Shown in pieces: positions 23,687 through 33,713 of a stretch of 64,000 nt of DNA (positions are counted from its first letter, which is position 1; the number at the start of each line of letters is the position of its first letter). This DNA comes from Nannobrachium achirus (Eukaryota; Chordata; Actinopteri; Myctophiformes; Myctophidae). The notes under the pieces are model-generated. The model saw only the letters and a program-made list of their open reading frames with translations. It was not told the origin of the DNA and did no database searches. The DNA lies in the NCBI GenBank assembly GCA_963921795.1, contig OY997643.1, forward strand, positions 9,517,033-9,581,032, in the 5' to 3' direction. The position numbers and the translations under genes are program-made.

Positions 23687-25337
23687 AAATACTTGATTAA
23701 CATGTTTGTTAACAGTACAGTCGAAAAAGCTGTTAAAAGGATATCACAAAAAGCCCCAGGGGGCTTGTTTCTATTGTGTTCCATTGTGCTCAACACAATG
23801 CATCAGCATGGCATGCAATACATAGCATACGTTATACATTATTACAAATATAAACAAAATGTGTAGCCCCACCTAGACAACAGCTATGGCGTCTTGGAGA
23901 CATTGTTTCATTCTCTATATGATTGACTCGATAAAAGGACCAAAAATAACTGATCAAACTGGAATTGTGTAATTTGGATCTGTAATAGATGTATTTGTTT
24001 ATAAATGTGTAACCAATGCAATACGTTGTGTGTTTGGTTACTGTATATCTATTTACACTAGTCCTGTGCCTGGGGGGTGTGCAATGAGGGATTGAATGTA
24101 GGAGTCTCAGAAGTAATGTTGGAGAACCCAGACCGGTGCCCCTTGGGCAGAACAGTCACCATCCATGTCAAGTTGTGCAATACCCGTTGTATCTGTCTGC
24201 TCACCAAAGAGCTTTGGTGTAGACAACAAGTAGGTCGGGAGTGGCTTATTGTCGGTAACAGCCTGTAACACGCGGGAGTCTGTCCCCGTTACAATGCGCT
24301 AGACCCCTGGGAGATGGACTGCTGAGGTGGAGCGCCACACCTACCATCAGCTCCCAGTACTTGCCGCACACGTGTAGAGGGGAGAAATATTGACGGTTCA
24401 AGTGGTTAAATATCTGAAAACACAAATTGACATGAACCCAAAACACGCTAATGATTGTGCTGGCAAACAATGAAACGATATGGAATCTTTGACAAGGTTG
24501 TGGGGGTCCCTGCTTCATCTCTCTCTCAACTAAGGGGTCCTTGGCCTGAAAACGTTGAAAACCCCTGGATTAGAACATGATCTATGTGAAATATATGTTA
24601 ATTTATTCAGAAATATAGTTTTTCAGTGAACTATTTACAGCATTTTTCTTGTTTAGATTACTGATGTGTTATGGTGGGTTGATACTGTAGGTCTTTATTT
24701 AAAATGTAATTTGTTTATAGACCATAGGGAATGAATGCTGTTGGAGGAGGGAAAGAAAGTGGAATGTTATATATCGTCACTGTCTGGCCAAAACCTAATT
24801 TTTTTAGGTTTTAGATTTTTTGAACACCCTTTACGTCTGCCAAACCAGCTAACTCCACCCATTTGGCCAACTCTTTTTTTTTTTTTTCCATAAATCAGGG
24901 CTATTGAACACCCTTTACGTCTGTGTGTTGGTTGAAATAATATTGAACCAATGAAAAGTAGTAAAAAGCCCTTCGGTCAAAACCTCCTAACTCCACTTGA
25001 GCTCATTTTCCCGAAAATGAACATTCTGGAGTTAGAAGGTTTCGGCCCGACAGCAGAGCAGAGATATCATTCTTTTTTTTTATTCTTTTTTTTAAATATT
25101 TTTATCCCTCGTTTTTTGCAACCCATTTTCTCACCCAGTGCCAACTACCTATCCTGTGTCCTGGTTTCCGCTCTCCCCCTGCCGCGCCAGGGAAATTGGG
25201 GAGCACCTGGCTGGCTAGGGGAGGTAGTATAGAAACCAGGATTACTGCATGTTTTTGTGAGGGCATCTACCCTAGGAGACACGGGGAGAACATGCAAACT
25301 CCACACAGAAATCATTCTTTGCATTGTCATCCACTCA

Positions 25338-25426
<89 letters not shown>

Positions 25427-28400
25427 CTTGCATTCCAGTGCACTCGGAGCCGCACTGCAACTGCACCACCAGCGCGTGCACCATGTTCTCCCGGAGCCTG
25501 TACTACCTCTACCCCTTCAACATCGAGTACCACATCTTCGTCTCGGCCATGCTCTTCGTCATGTGGAAGAACATCGGCCGGACCGTCGACCACTCCTCCA
25601 ACCAGAAGCGGCCCGCCACCAAGACCCACGGCCTGGTGCTGGGCCCCATCATGGGCCTCCTGGCGCTGGCCGGCACCATCGGCGTCCTGGTGGTCTACAC
25701 CATCCACGTGGAGGAGTCTCTGGCGACGCGCACGTCGGCCATCTCCATGTTCTACTGCTACGGCGTCGTCATGCTGGTGTTCATGTGCGCGGCGGCGGCG
25801 CTGGGCCTGCTCGTCTACCGCGTGGACCCGGCGCCCATGGACGGCGCCAAGAACCCGTCGCGGCAGCTGGACACGGCGCTGCTGTTCGGCTCGTCCGTGG
25901 GCTCCTGGCTCATGTCGTGGTGCAGCGCGGTGGCGGCGCTGAGCACGGCCGCCAGCCCGCCGTACCGCTGGACCGTGCTCGTGTACTCGCTGCTGGTCGT
26001 GCTGGAGAAGTACCTGCAGAACCTCTTCATCATCGAGTCGCTGTACCGCCAGCGGGGGGACGGCGACGCGGAGCGGGAGGACCCCGAGCTGCCGGCCACG
26101 CCCCAGGAGATCTTCTCGGTGACGACGACGACGTCGTCGCGTGCGGCGCCGCCGTACAACGGCATCGTCAACCGGGCCTACGAGACGCCGCCGTGCCACC
26201 ACGTCACCACCATGGAGAGCGAGCAGGACGAGAGCGGGCAGGTGTACCGCGGCCCCAGGAAGCCGTCGGAGGTGCCGCTGCCGGTGGGGAACAGGGTGAC
26301 GGAGCGCCCCAGCGTCAAGCGGCAGATCCTGAAGAACGTCGCCGTCTTCCTTTTGATGTGCAACGTCTCGGTGAGTCTTGGTTTTTTTTCACACTTCCGG
26401 TGCCAATTACGTCCACGAATGTGATGAGAATTATGGGGCAGCGGCGCCACGACCCCGTTATCACGTCCAGGGATTTGTTAGCTGGTTACCATGATAACCA
26501 CGTAAACAGGTGCCAGCGTCAGGTAGGGCATTCACCACCGAAGTCGAATATTTGCTTATTTCTATTTTTTTTATTGTTTTCTCTTTAAAAAAGCTTGGCT
26601 AGATAGGAAGTCATAAGAATGAGTTGTCAATGCCCCTGGTGGATGAATTTGTTAATGCTCTATACCAGGGGTTCTCAAACCTTTTTAGGCCATGACCCCC
26701 AAAATAAACATAATTTGAATTAGGGACCCCCACCCTGACAAGCACTTGGAATTGTAGGTATTAATGTGACTTGGTTCCACAGATAAATATTATGAAAATA
26801 GCAGATCTACATGCTCACAACGCCTCGCGTTGCGAGACGTTGTGAGCATGTAGATCGGCTATTTTCTCAATGTTCGCCTCTTGCTTACTTAATATTTGAC
26901 AGTTTGGCCAGTCCTGTCGAATATTCGACTATTCGAATACTTTGAGGTCGAATAATTTGAATACTAAAAATCACTATTCGTGAATGCCCTAGCGTTAGGA
27001 AGCATGTAATCTCCATAGGCTCCTTTTCATTGCTGCTGCAAAAAACAGCTTTATCTCGGAATCTACTTTCACAAACGCTTTGAATGCTTTTTGAACCGTT
27101 TTTTTCACAGCGACACTGGGCCATGCTTATCGGCTACGTTTAGGATTTTACATTCGCGACCGAAAGATTGTGGCTTCCGGGGCTCTTCAAAATAAAGCGC
27201 AAGTGAATGGTGGCACTCTATAGCCAAAAAATTACCAAAATAATGGCAGCCCAAGTGTTAAAGTGATCCCTGACTAATACGACAAATATGTCTTAATACA
27301 TTATAATTGTCCTCTATAACTACAATGTAAAATTAAAAACACCTTAAATATTTTATTTCTTCTAGAAATAGCTAATCTTTCACTCAATAGGGGAAATGCC
27401 TGTCGCAAGTTGATGATGTCATAAATGTCATGTGTAATTTTTATGGCATGCATGTGCAAATAAAAAAAACACAAACACATTTGAAATATTTATTTGATGC
27501 TCATATTAACCATAGGAAGTATTAAGTTTGTTTTTATTTTCACATGCATGCCATAAATTCCATAGGGATAGATCACACTTGACATTTATGACATCATCAA
27601 CTTGCGACGGGCATTTCCCCTATTGAGTGAAAGATTAGCTATTTCTAGAAGAAATAAAATAATTGAGGTGTTTTTAATTTTACATTGTAGTTATAGAGGA
27701 CAATTATAATGTATTAAGGCATATTTGTCGTATTAGTCAGGGATCACTTTAAGGTTCAAGTTTCATCGTTTGTTGCCACATACTGTAATACACATAAGGT
27801 GTTCACAGGGGGCACGGTGGCGCATTCGGTAGCGCTGTCGCATTACAGCTAGAACGTCCTGGGTTCGATTCCCGCTGGGGACGCTGTGGAAGTTGGGGGC
27901 GTGTTCTCTCCTCTGCGTCATGTGTGGAGTTTACATGTTCTCCCTGTGTATAATCAGGGAGAATTAGCAGAATACCTGTCAAATCTGGGAATAAATTCCT
28001 TACCAAACAATTTCTTCACCAATGTGTTTGTAAAGGTGTCTAGTAACATATCTAACAAAGATTGAAATTCAACATCACTAGGAAAATCTTTGACAGATTG
28101 GGTAATTCTATACTAAGGGAAAAAATTACTCCCAAAAAATAATGCTTTAAGTGGAATGTGAGGGGTCTAACTAGGTGTTTTTAATTATTCTGAATCCATT
28201 GCAAGCATTTGTTTTGCACGAAAAACATTCATTGGGCTAAAAATGGACCCCCATACCACTGTGAAAAGTGTTGACTCATCACCAAACCATCATTTTTATT
28301 TATTGTTTTTATCCCTAGATTTTCCTAGGGATGTTGAATTTCAATCTTTGTTAGATATGTTACTAGACACCTTTATGAACACATTGGTGAAGAAATTGTT

Positions 28401-29933
28401 TGGTAAGGAATTTATTCCCAGGTTTTTATTATTATTCCCTGACTAGTAGGGTAGGTGCCCTCACAAAAAACATGCCGTAATCCTGGTTTCTATACTCCCT
28501 GGAGGGGAAAGGAAGTGGTTGGAATAACGTGTTCCTTCCACGCGCTACGTCCAACCAGGGAAACTCCCCCCTGTCAGGTGAAAAGAAGCGGCTTGGACTC
28601 CTCATAGAGTGAAGCATGAGGACAGTCCGTTGCTCTCCCCAGGTTTGCAGAGGGAGCGTAACGCCCAGGATTACAATAGAAAAAATGGGTTTAAAAAAAT
28701 GTGGGATGAAGATTTAGAAGAAAATTAGAGGTGTTCACCCAGATAACTACAATAAACATATAACCACATGATACAAACAAAAGAGACACATTACAATGTT
28801 GCAACCATACATGTCCCATACCCTTAAACAGGGGGTCCGGGACCCTTTGGGGGTCCTCAGAGTTACTACAGGAGGGCCGCCAAATCTTTGTGTGATAGGA
28901 TCATTCTCAGGGACATGCTGGGCCCCTGATTCAGCCCGGGAAAAAGAGTTAGAGGCCCTCATTGCGCGCTATAGAGAGAGATCTCTCTATAGCGCTGCTG
29001 CTACTCAAAGATTTGCCATTTCAGATCATGACAAGTGATAAGCCAGTGGGCCAATTACATGAGTTATATTTCGTTGTTGTCGGGTGGAAACCTTGTCCAA
29101 AACCGTTTGTTTTGTATTTATCATTTTAAAAATGATTTAAACTAGTGAAAATAGCCGATCTACAAGCACACAACGCCACGCGGTGAGATCGGCTGTTTTC
29201 ACTACTTTTGTGCAATGGCCTTGTATGATGAAGCAGGGCTTTGCTTTGCGAAAAAAATGTACACATTTGAAGATACAAGGTTTCTGCCCGACAGTGACGA
29301 TTTACTTTGTTGGCCGCCCAGCCCCCAAAATGGCACTGTAGTGATGTCAGTCAGTGATGTCAGTTGGGCATTGTTACCATGGTGGCGACACTGTGTAGTA
29401 TCAGTGATGTCAGCATGCAGACAGACGGGCGGACGGACGGCTAACAGAAATGTTTTCTTCTTCTTTTTTCTCGCATTCCTATGCCATTAATTTGATGACC
29501 AGCAGTGGTTCCCTATGGAGACACAAACAGCCTGCTTTGTTCCCTATACAGAGACACAAAGAGTCTCCTCCAATTATTGGCTTAGGAATGCGACAAAAAC
29601 TAAAGAATATCCATTAATTCAAGTTCAAGTTCTCCTTATGTTGAGTAATTGTTTGAAAAAAAGTCATTTTGGGAGTGAACTTCCCTTGTTCCTTTTAAAC
29701 AAGTAGATGAGCTTAGGCTTTAACTTGACTTGATGTTTTTTGTTTGTTCTTCATCGTTACAGCTGTGGATCCTCCCCGCCTTCGGCTGCCGTCCGCAGTA
29801 CGACAACGGCATGGAGCAGGAGACGTTCGGCTTCAGCATATGGATCACCGTTCTCAACTTCGCCGTTCCCATGAACCTCTTCTACCACATGCACTCCGTG
29901 GCCTCCCTGTTCGAGGTGTTCCGCAGGGTCTGA
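15913..29933 (+). CDS. otop1: Otopetrin 1 proton channel (six coding exons)
   Basis: Exons 15913-16375, 17732-17868, 20504-20562, 21552-21682, 25439-26370 and 29763-29933 join in phase to 630 residues plus stop. Otopetrins form dimeric, zinc-sensitive proton-selective channels of the plasma membrane; OTOP1 is required for otoconia/otolith formation and is the sour-taste channel in mammals. Twelve hydrophobic segments can be seen (residues are approximate): two in exon 1, two over exons 2-3, one in exon 4, six in exon 5 and one completed in exon 6. Family blocks include KNAEVLSGQYGTN, SLIMDAFRIGYYVGY, FGVIHAVFTNLLLWCNGVMS, PFNIEYHIFVSAMLFVMWKN, LEKYLQNLFIIESLYR and ASLFEVFRRV at the C terminus. 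Length is slightly above the fish norm because of a Ser/Gly-rich N terminus. otop1 is chosen over otop2/3 on these blocks and on the tmem128-otop1-drd5 order. Confidence 0.96.
16562..16776. repeat. Tandem array of alternating perfect palindromes
   Basis: Unit P is a perfect palindrome about 60 bp long, centred on GGACCCTAACGGGTCC with arms GTACAAATGGAACCAAAT. Unit Q is a palindrome centred on GTCCTAAATTAGGAC. They run P-Q-P-partial Q with a 117-bp period and essentially no divergence between copies. It lies in otop1 intron 1. Decayed relatives: 21113-21180, 30295-30385 and 41287-41325. Confidence 0.85.
16777..17731. other. otop1 intron 1, MITE remnant with GGTGT repeats
   Basis: 16780-17340 starts CCCCTTTTCCACTGGCCC and ends in GTGGTGTGGTGTGG-type repeats followed by TTTGAGAACCACTGCC, looking like a decayed MITE. 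17000-17170 is a degenerate TATTATA-rich tandem. 17340-17731 shows nothing recognisable. Confidence 0.45.
17732..17868 (+). CDS. otop1: otop1 coding exon 2
   Basis: Acceptor TTCTTGGCAG, donor CACAG/GTATGT. It encodes residues 155-200, GLTLLALLSLIMDAFRIGYY then CVSAVLGVYPVIHATHTIAQ, covering the third helix and most of the fourth. Confidence 0.95.
18055..18365. mobile_element. Palindromic MITE (foldback), otop1 intron 2
   Basis: Long inverted arms: ATGCTTTAAGTAGCATGTGA through AAACATTCCTT and its reverse complement ending GCTACTTAAAGCAT. Motif TGCAAGCATTTGTTTTGCA is diagnostic. Relatives: about 28130-28310 and 39592-40183. Confidence 0.72.
18476..18823. mobile_element. hAT MITE, CAGTGTTTCTCAACC termini (nested)
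   Basis: Ends CAGTGTTTCTCAACC / GGTTGAGAAACACTG between ATCTGCAA and ATCTACAA. It contains CATGGGCACACC and the GTCACTGTCGGGAAG module; the palindrome core at about 18670-18717 has lost its 3' arm. Relatives: 21900-22281, 43137-43498 and 47697-48825. Confidence 0.83.
19013..19563. mobile_element. Element with palindromic GCGACC ends and internal 120-bp tandem units (nested)
   Basis: The 16-bp ends GCGACCGTCAGGTCGC and GCGACCTGACGGTCGC are exact inverted repeats, and each is nearly a palindrome itself. After a CCGTCAGTCAGT repeat come three tandem units of roughly 120 bp. Each has TAGCGCCACC, CACATTTCTGGACACTGCTC and TAAAATCACGCAAAT. The right end continues CTCCCGATTAGGGAGT, a small hairpin. 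Confidence 0.65.
19738..20297. mobile_element. hAT MITE, CAGTGGCGTCAGTT family (nested)
   Basis: Exact 8-bp duplication GAGTAAAG at 19730-19737 and 20298-20305. A palindrome core sits at about 19835-19897 inside ATTGTGAAAATAGC ... GCTATTTTCACAAT; part of the 5' arm tip is deleted. Confidence 0.88.
20504..20562 (+). CDS. otop1: otop1 coding exon 3
   Basis: A 59-nt exon with acceptor CTATCTTAG and donor GAGAG/GTAAGA. It encodes VHFLWFHIKDIIKTFETFE plus two bases of the arginine codon finished in exon 4. Confidence 0.94.
20660..21075. mobile_element. Probable MITE remnant in otop1 intron 3
   Basis: AATCGCAATTATTTGACATA-type repeats on the left and GCGCAATTATTTGAGTGAC then TATTCGTGACAGCCCTAAG on the right suggest inverted ends. 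A 3' half core (TTGTGAGCTTATAGATTGGC) lies at 20858-20893. Confidence 0.5.
21330..21516 (+). mobile_element. tRNA-derived SINE just upstream of otop1 exon 4
   Basis: A box CTGGCCTAGTGGTCAAGG, B box GTTCGATTCCC, tail CAAATAAAGGCAAAAAAAAG. It is flanked by 15-bp duplications AATAACGTCYGTCGT (21315-21329 and 21517-21531). The right duplication is immediately followed by the pyrimidine tract and acceptor of exon 4. Confidence 0.9.
21552..21682 (+). CDS. otop1: otop1 coding exon 4
   Basis: Acceptor CTCCCTCCCCGTCAG, donor ATCG/GTAAGC. It encodes RFGVIHAVFTNLLLWCNG, then VMSEAVHFLNIHKRRLSNLG, the fifth helix and the cytoplasmic loop after it. A SINE lies only about 35 bp upstream of the acceptor. 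Confidence 0.95.
21900..22281. mobile_element. hAT MITE, CAGTGTTTCTCAACC family, otop1 intron 4
   Basis: Ends CAGTGTTTCTCAACC / GGTTGAGAAACACTG. Central palindrome about 22079-22165 (ATGCACACGACGCCTCGC ... GCGAGGCGTTGTGTGC). No convincing 8-bp duplication was found. Confidence 0.78.
22282..23118. other. otop1 intron 4: GC-rich stretch and GT microsatellite
   Basis: 22320-22620 is GC-rich without recognised content. A GT repeat runs from about 22660 to 22714, then GC/GT alternation to 22733. The remainder shows nothing identifiable. Confidence 0.45.
23119..23540. mobile_element. Palindromic MITE, otop1 intron 4
   Basis: Outer ends include TTTTAGCCCATCG / CGATGGGCTAAAA. Long inner arms at about 23136-23235 and 23306-23402 share TAATAAAGTCTCACACCTG and GATCGGATAAAAAGGC. 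Confidence 0.7.
23541..25336. other. otop1 intron 4 remainder: GATT repeat, family A fragment, SINE-like tail
   Basis: A TGAT/GATT repeat occupies 23643-23684. The 3' part of a family A MITE is at 24376-24567 (GGGGTCCTTGGCCTGAAAAC). 24772-25065 has inverted ends related to module M (ATATCGTCACTGTCTGGCC ... GGCCCGACAGCAGAGCAG) but no core. 25276-25310 (GGGGAGAACATGCAAACTCC) is the 3' segment of a common fish SINE/LINE tail in inverse orientation. Confidence 0.5.
25338..25422 (+). repeat. CT microsatellite forming the polypyrimidine tract of otop1 exon 5
   Basis: An uninterrupted CT repeat of about 85 bp ends 16 bases before the acceptor AG at 25437-25438. It replaces the usual short pyrimidine tract, and any branch point lies on its far side or within it. 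Confidence 0.9.
25439..26370 (+). CDS. otop1: otop1 coding exon 5 (large)
   Basis: A 932-nt, very GC-rich exon encoding residues 264-574. It starts with VHSEPHCNCTTSACTMFSRS (a cysteine-bearing segment) and then carries helices 6 to 11. A polar loop (about residues 468-550, with EREDPELP, VTTTTSSRAAPP and ESEQDESG) separates the tenth and eleventh helices. Acceptor CTTGCATTCCAG directly after a long CT repeat; donor GTCTCG/GTGAGT. Confidence 0.95.
26371..27257. other. otop1 intron 5: partial hAT MITE with palindrome core
   Basis: 26667-26890 begins CAGGGGTTCTCAAACC and holds palindrome 26790-26874 (ACGCCTCGCGTTGCGAGACGT). 26905-27000 is a TCGAATATTCGA-rich MITE fragment. No gene seen. Confidence 0.55.
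27262..27748. mobile_element. TTAA-flanked palindromic MITE (piggyBac/Kolobok type)
   Basis: TTAA occurs at 27258-27261 and 27749-27752, with ends AGTGATCCCTGAC / GTCAGGGATCACT. The inverted arms are about 200 bp and include TCTTTCACTCAATAGGGG and GACATTTATGACATCATC (or reverse complement). A decayed relative is at 1175-1385. Confidence 0.82.
27808..28437. mobile_element. SINE head interrupted by a palindromic element
   Basis: 27808-27950 is tRNA-like (GGCACGGTGGCGCATTCGG, GGGTTCGATTCCC, then GGAGTTTACATGTTCTCCC), a common fish SINE type. It breaks into a palindrome whose arms are 27985-28085 and 28318-28425 (ATTCCTTACCAAACAATTTC). That palindrome itself encloses a piece of the 18055-18365 family (about 28130-28310). 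Confidence 0.6.
28438..29762. other. otop1 intron 5 remainder: MITE fragments
   Basis: 28828-28905 is a family A fragment (GGGGGTCCGGGACCC). 29076-29308 is a palindrome module M copy (TCGTTGTTGTCGGGTGG ... CTGCCCGACAGTGACGA) with a shortened core at 29145-29203. 29340-29440 has repeated GATGTCAG. Nothing coding. Confidence 0.5.
29763..29933 (+). CDS. otop1: otop1 coding exon 6 (terminal)
   Basis: Acceptor CATCGTTACAG. It encodes LWILPAFGCRPQYDNGMEQE, the last helix (SIWITVLNFAVPMNLFYHM) and the conserved C terminus HSVASLFEVFRRV, with TGA at 29931-29933. Confidence 0.96.
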   Translation: MWILPAFGCRPQYDNGMEQETFGFSIWITVLNFAVPMNLFYHMHSVASLFEVFRRV

Positions 29934-30902
29934 GCAAAAGAGCAACGAGGAGACTGACAATGCTCAGTAGCGACACCACGCACAGGAACACTTACCCCCC
30001 CCCCTAGTGGCCGCGTGTGGGAACGTGTCTCGTAGCACAAGTCAACTGGTCAAGAGGCACTCTCACGCAAGACGTCGGAAAAGAAATGCACGTCGCTCGT
30101 TTTTTTAAGGATTACAGAAGAAAATGGACCTGTTAGAAAAGCTTCCTCTAAAGCAGGGGTCTTCAACAGGGGGTCCGGGACCCCTAGGGCATCCTCAGAG
30201 TTACTACAGGGGGTCCTCCAAATCTTTTTGTGACAGAAACTTTTTCTTTTCCCCTGGGAACTTGGGTCCCCAGATAATTGATGGATACTTATGAACCAAA
30301 TGGACCCTTATGTGGCTGTGACTCTGAGAGTGTACAAATGGAACCAAATGGACTCATACCTGGTTATATTTGTACACTCTCAGGGTTATGGTGTCCCGTG
30401 GTCTAATCCCGGGGTTCTCAAAGTGGGGTCTGGGGACCCCCATGGCCCTATACACATCAACTATTTTCATTCTTTGAAAATCTTTGAATATTGTCTTTAC
30501 ATTTTTAACACCCCAAATCTTGTGGTCCTTGGCAAAAACTGTTTTCATATGGGGGTCCGCGGGCAAAATACACATTAATTTAGGGGACCTTGACGTGAAA
30601 AATGTTGAGAACCACTGCTCTAAACCAACAAAAGGCATAAAACGTGATATTGAAAATCCCCCTCCAAAAGGCCCCTTTTGTATTGCCGCTCCGTTTCGGC
30701 GGTACTTCTCAGCTTCCTGGCAGGTTTATCAAGTAAAATGTATACATTACATAATGACATATTACATGCCAAGTTTTGAATTGTGCACGTAACACAATCA
30801 AGCTTGCAACTGTTTCACATGGACAACCGAAAGTGTACTTCGAGATACGTTTGCATATGTGATACGGAAGTAACCGCATCTCAGTTATGAATTCATATAC
30901 TA
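29934..30902. other. otop1 3' side with MITE fragments
   Basis: 29934-30140 is probably otop1 3'UTR. 30154-30240 is a family A head. 30295-30385 carries GTACAAATGGAACCAAATGG repeats. 30412-30620 is a hAT-like fragment from GGGGTTCTCAAAGTGG to GTTGAGAACCACTGC. Confidence 0.5.
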
Positions 30903-31378
30903 CAGGGTTCCCCAATTAGTTTTCCCCAAGGGCCGAATTATGTCTATGGTACCAAGCCGAGGGCCACAACATTGCAGGGGGCGACGGTGGCGTTCCCGCT
31001 ACTCCAGCGACAGTTCAGATATCGTCGTTGTCGGGTGAAAATCTTTTATGTCCAAAACCGTTTGTTTTGCATTCATAATTTTAAACATTATTTAAACTAG
31101 TGAAAACAGCCGATCTACAAGCACACAACGCCTCGCATCGCTAGGCGTTGTGTGCTTGTAGATCTGCTGTTTTCACTACTTTTGTGCGACGGCTTTGTAT
31201 GATGAAGCAGGGCTTTACTTTGCGAAAGAACATACAAATTTGGAGATACAAGGTTTCCACCCGACAACGACGATATACTAGTGTTGTTGCTGCTCTTATA
31301 CCACCATTATTACTGGGGTTGGTGTGGGCCAGACAGTGGCCCGCAAATGGCCCGCGGGCCGCCTATTGGGGAACCCTG
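30903..31378. mobile_element. hAT MITE, CAGGGTTCCCCAA family, copy 2
   Basis: Same ends as 6499-6992, with duplications ATATACTA / ATATATTA. The inner module (about 31019-31276) is inverted relative to the first copy. Palindrome core 31094-31180. Confidence 0.86.
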
Positions 31379-31824
31379 ATATATTACAACCAAACCACTC
31401 AAACACAAAAAAAGGGAATTGTACTGTATTTCGCAAAAGCCAGCAGAGCAACAGCATACGCCTTTGAATGTTACTGTGTTTTTGTTCGAAATGTCTACAA
31501 GTGTGTATGGATAACGTTCTCGTTTACTTCACTTAACGTAGTTTAAGTAGTTCAGTGGATTAGTATATGGAGTACTTGAATTACTAAGCTAGTGATGATC
31601 ATCTTTAGCACAGCACTATGCTTATAATATTCTACATGTATTGGACAATTGTTCTCAGAACTGTGCACTACCACGTCTTGTATTCGCCTCTCTCACTCAT
31701 TCACGTTCCGTCGATGCTGCCGTCGTTGTATGTGGATGGTTTATTTTCTGTCGCATCAAACGATTAGATATCTTCTATGTCCTGTATTATGTATTCTCAT
31801 AATACTGGTATGCAACTGTGTTCA
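31379..31824. other. Single-copy-looking AT-rich sequence downstream of otop1
   Basis: No repeat or exon recognised; may be part of an extended otop1 3'UTR. Confidence 0.3.
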
Positions 31825-32310
31825 GAAGGAAACTTAAGGCCTAGAATTATTGAATGCTTTAACCAGTGAAAAATAGCAGATATACAAGCTCGCAGCGTAC
31901 GTTTGTAACTCAAATTTTGCTTCTGGGTGTCTGGAACTAGATATTTTGAGATGCGGGTCCGTGGCCAAATAAATATCATTTTGGGGGTCCTTCACATGAA
32001 AAGGTTTGAGAACCACTGACATAGTGGTCTCTCAAGAACAGACTACTGAGCTCCAGTTAAGTGAAAAGGACCTTTTCTTTGACGATGGCTGGCCAGATTG
32101 CTGACATAGAAACATAGGGTTTTTCAGAAAAACCTTAGAAGGATTCAAAAGACACTTATAGAATCGGGTCAAAATTCTAATTTTCACGACTTTTCAAAAA
32201 TAGCAGATCTACAAGCTCGCAGCGCGGCACTCGGTGCCGCGCTGCGAGCTTGTATATCTGCTATTTTTCAATAGTTAAAGTGTTCAATAATTCTAAGCCT
32301 AAATGGGTTA
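31825..32310. mobile_element. Family B MITE, copy 2
   Basis: Left half-core at 31868-31900. Right complete core 32190-32278 with perfect arms around GCGCGGCACTCGGTGCCGCGC. The middle has TTTGAGAACCACTGACATAG. The ends invert onto each other through TCTAAGCC / GGCCTAGA. Confidence 0.68.
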
Positions 32311-32534
32311 AAGATAGCAGATGTTTGTTTTTTCCTCTGACACGTTGCTAACACTGAGCTAATGCACGTTACATTGATTCAGTATTGCTCCAGTTGTTAA
32401 ACTGTGGATCCACTGTTAAACACCAGCTGTTGCAGTCAACAAGACAAAACAATGCATTCTGGAAAATAGCTGATCTACAAGCTTGTATCAAAACATTTTG
32501 AACATCTTTTGACAAGTTTTCCCGAAATTGGGAT

Positions 32535-32972
32535 TAGGGATGGGACCATACGCGATATTATCGTTTATCGTGATAAAGAAAACACTCACGATAATTGTAT
32601 CGTGGAGATTTAATTTATCGTGATATCGTCCTCCGTCATGCACTGGGATCAATTCACCTTTTATTCATCGAGCTGCATATCCGGTACCACTTAAACCCTC
32701 TATAATTAGTAAAATGTACTTAACATACATAATATACGTACTTGATACATCCTTTTTTCACTCTCTATCAAATGTCTTTGCCAAAAAATTGCCGATCTAC
32801 AAGCTCACAACGCATCGCACCGCAACGCGTTGTGAGCTTGTAGATCTGCTATTGTTTTGGCAAATGTTCCGCTCCATGTTAATGGATTTTGATTATCGCG
32901 ACAACATCATAAATCGCGATTTCTTTTGTCACAATAATCGTGATATGAAATTTCCATATCGTCCCATCCCTA
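32535..32972. mobile_element. hAT MITE, TAGGGATGGGAC termini, 8-bp TSD
   Basis: Ends TAGGGATGGGAC / GTCCCATCCCTA with exact duplication ATTGGGAT (32527-32534 and 32973-32980). It contains TATCGTGATA-type repeats and a palindrome core at 32785-32858 (CGATCTACAAGCTCACAACG ... CGTTGTGAGCTTGTAGATC). Confidence 0.88.
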
Positions 32973-32980
32973 ATTGGGAT

Positions 32981-33713
32981 GCCAGGTTGAAAGTCATTAA
33001 ACTGGCACAATATTTTTTTTTTGTTTTGTTTTTTCATTTATTTCCCATTTTCCTCCCCACCTGGAGGCCAATGAACCCTGACTTTGAAAACCTACTATGT
33101 TGTTAACCACGGTTAACACTGCGAGATGTCTCTGTATTGACATCAATGGGATAATATTCCATCATATTGCTGTGCTACTGTACATATTGCATGCTAGTGA
33201 GGAAGATCGACCACTTACACTGCTGTTCTGGTCTGGACCAAAGACGTTTACATCTCAAACCATCAGCGTTGAAATGATCCCGTTCTGTGAAGCTGTCGAT
33301 TTACGTTCTGGGATAACACACACAAACATAATGGTTGTACATGTTCAATCTGTGTATTCTGATCAGTCTTTTAGACTTTCCAAAAGTTCTCAACCCGGTG
33401 CTATCTGTATATGTTTCTCAGTACGTGCCAACTTGTGGTAAATGCTTGTTTTTATAGGTGCAAAGAATATATCATGTACTATTATCTTTTGTAAATATTG
33501 CCGAGCTGATTACAATCAACATACAAACACTGTGATGACACGATTTTTTGTGAAACTGTAATGAATGTGGTGCTCATAAGAAATTATGTGTGCTATAGTG
33601 ATGAATGTATATCTTTTGCTTAAATGAAATAAAAAATAGATGCCTTTTTTTCATACAATGTGGATCTCATGACATGGTCAGAACTACAACCTACAAGCTG
33701 GATGTCCCTTTAT
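32981..33713 (+). other. Single-copy stretch with polyadenylation signal; possible otop1 3'UTR end
   Basis: 33097-33640 looks non-repetitive and ends with AATAAA at 33628-33633. Being on the + strand with no other gene before it, it could be the distal end of the otop1 3'UTR. This is inference only. Confidence 0.3.

Noticed and set aside
25257..26588. Open frames of 443 and 248 codons overlapping otop1 exon 5
   Set aside because: They begin in or before the CT repeat and run through GC-rich exon 5 in wrong frames; compositionally biased shadows.
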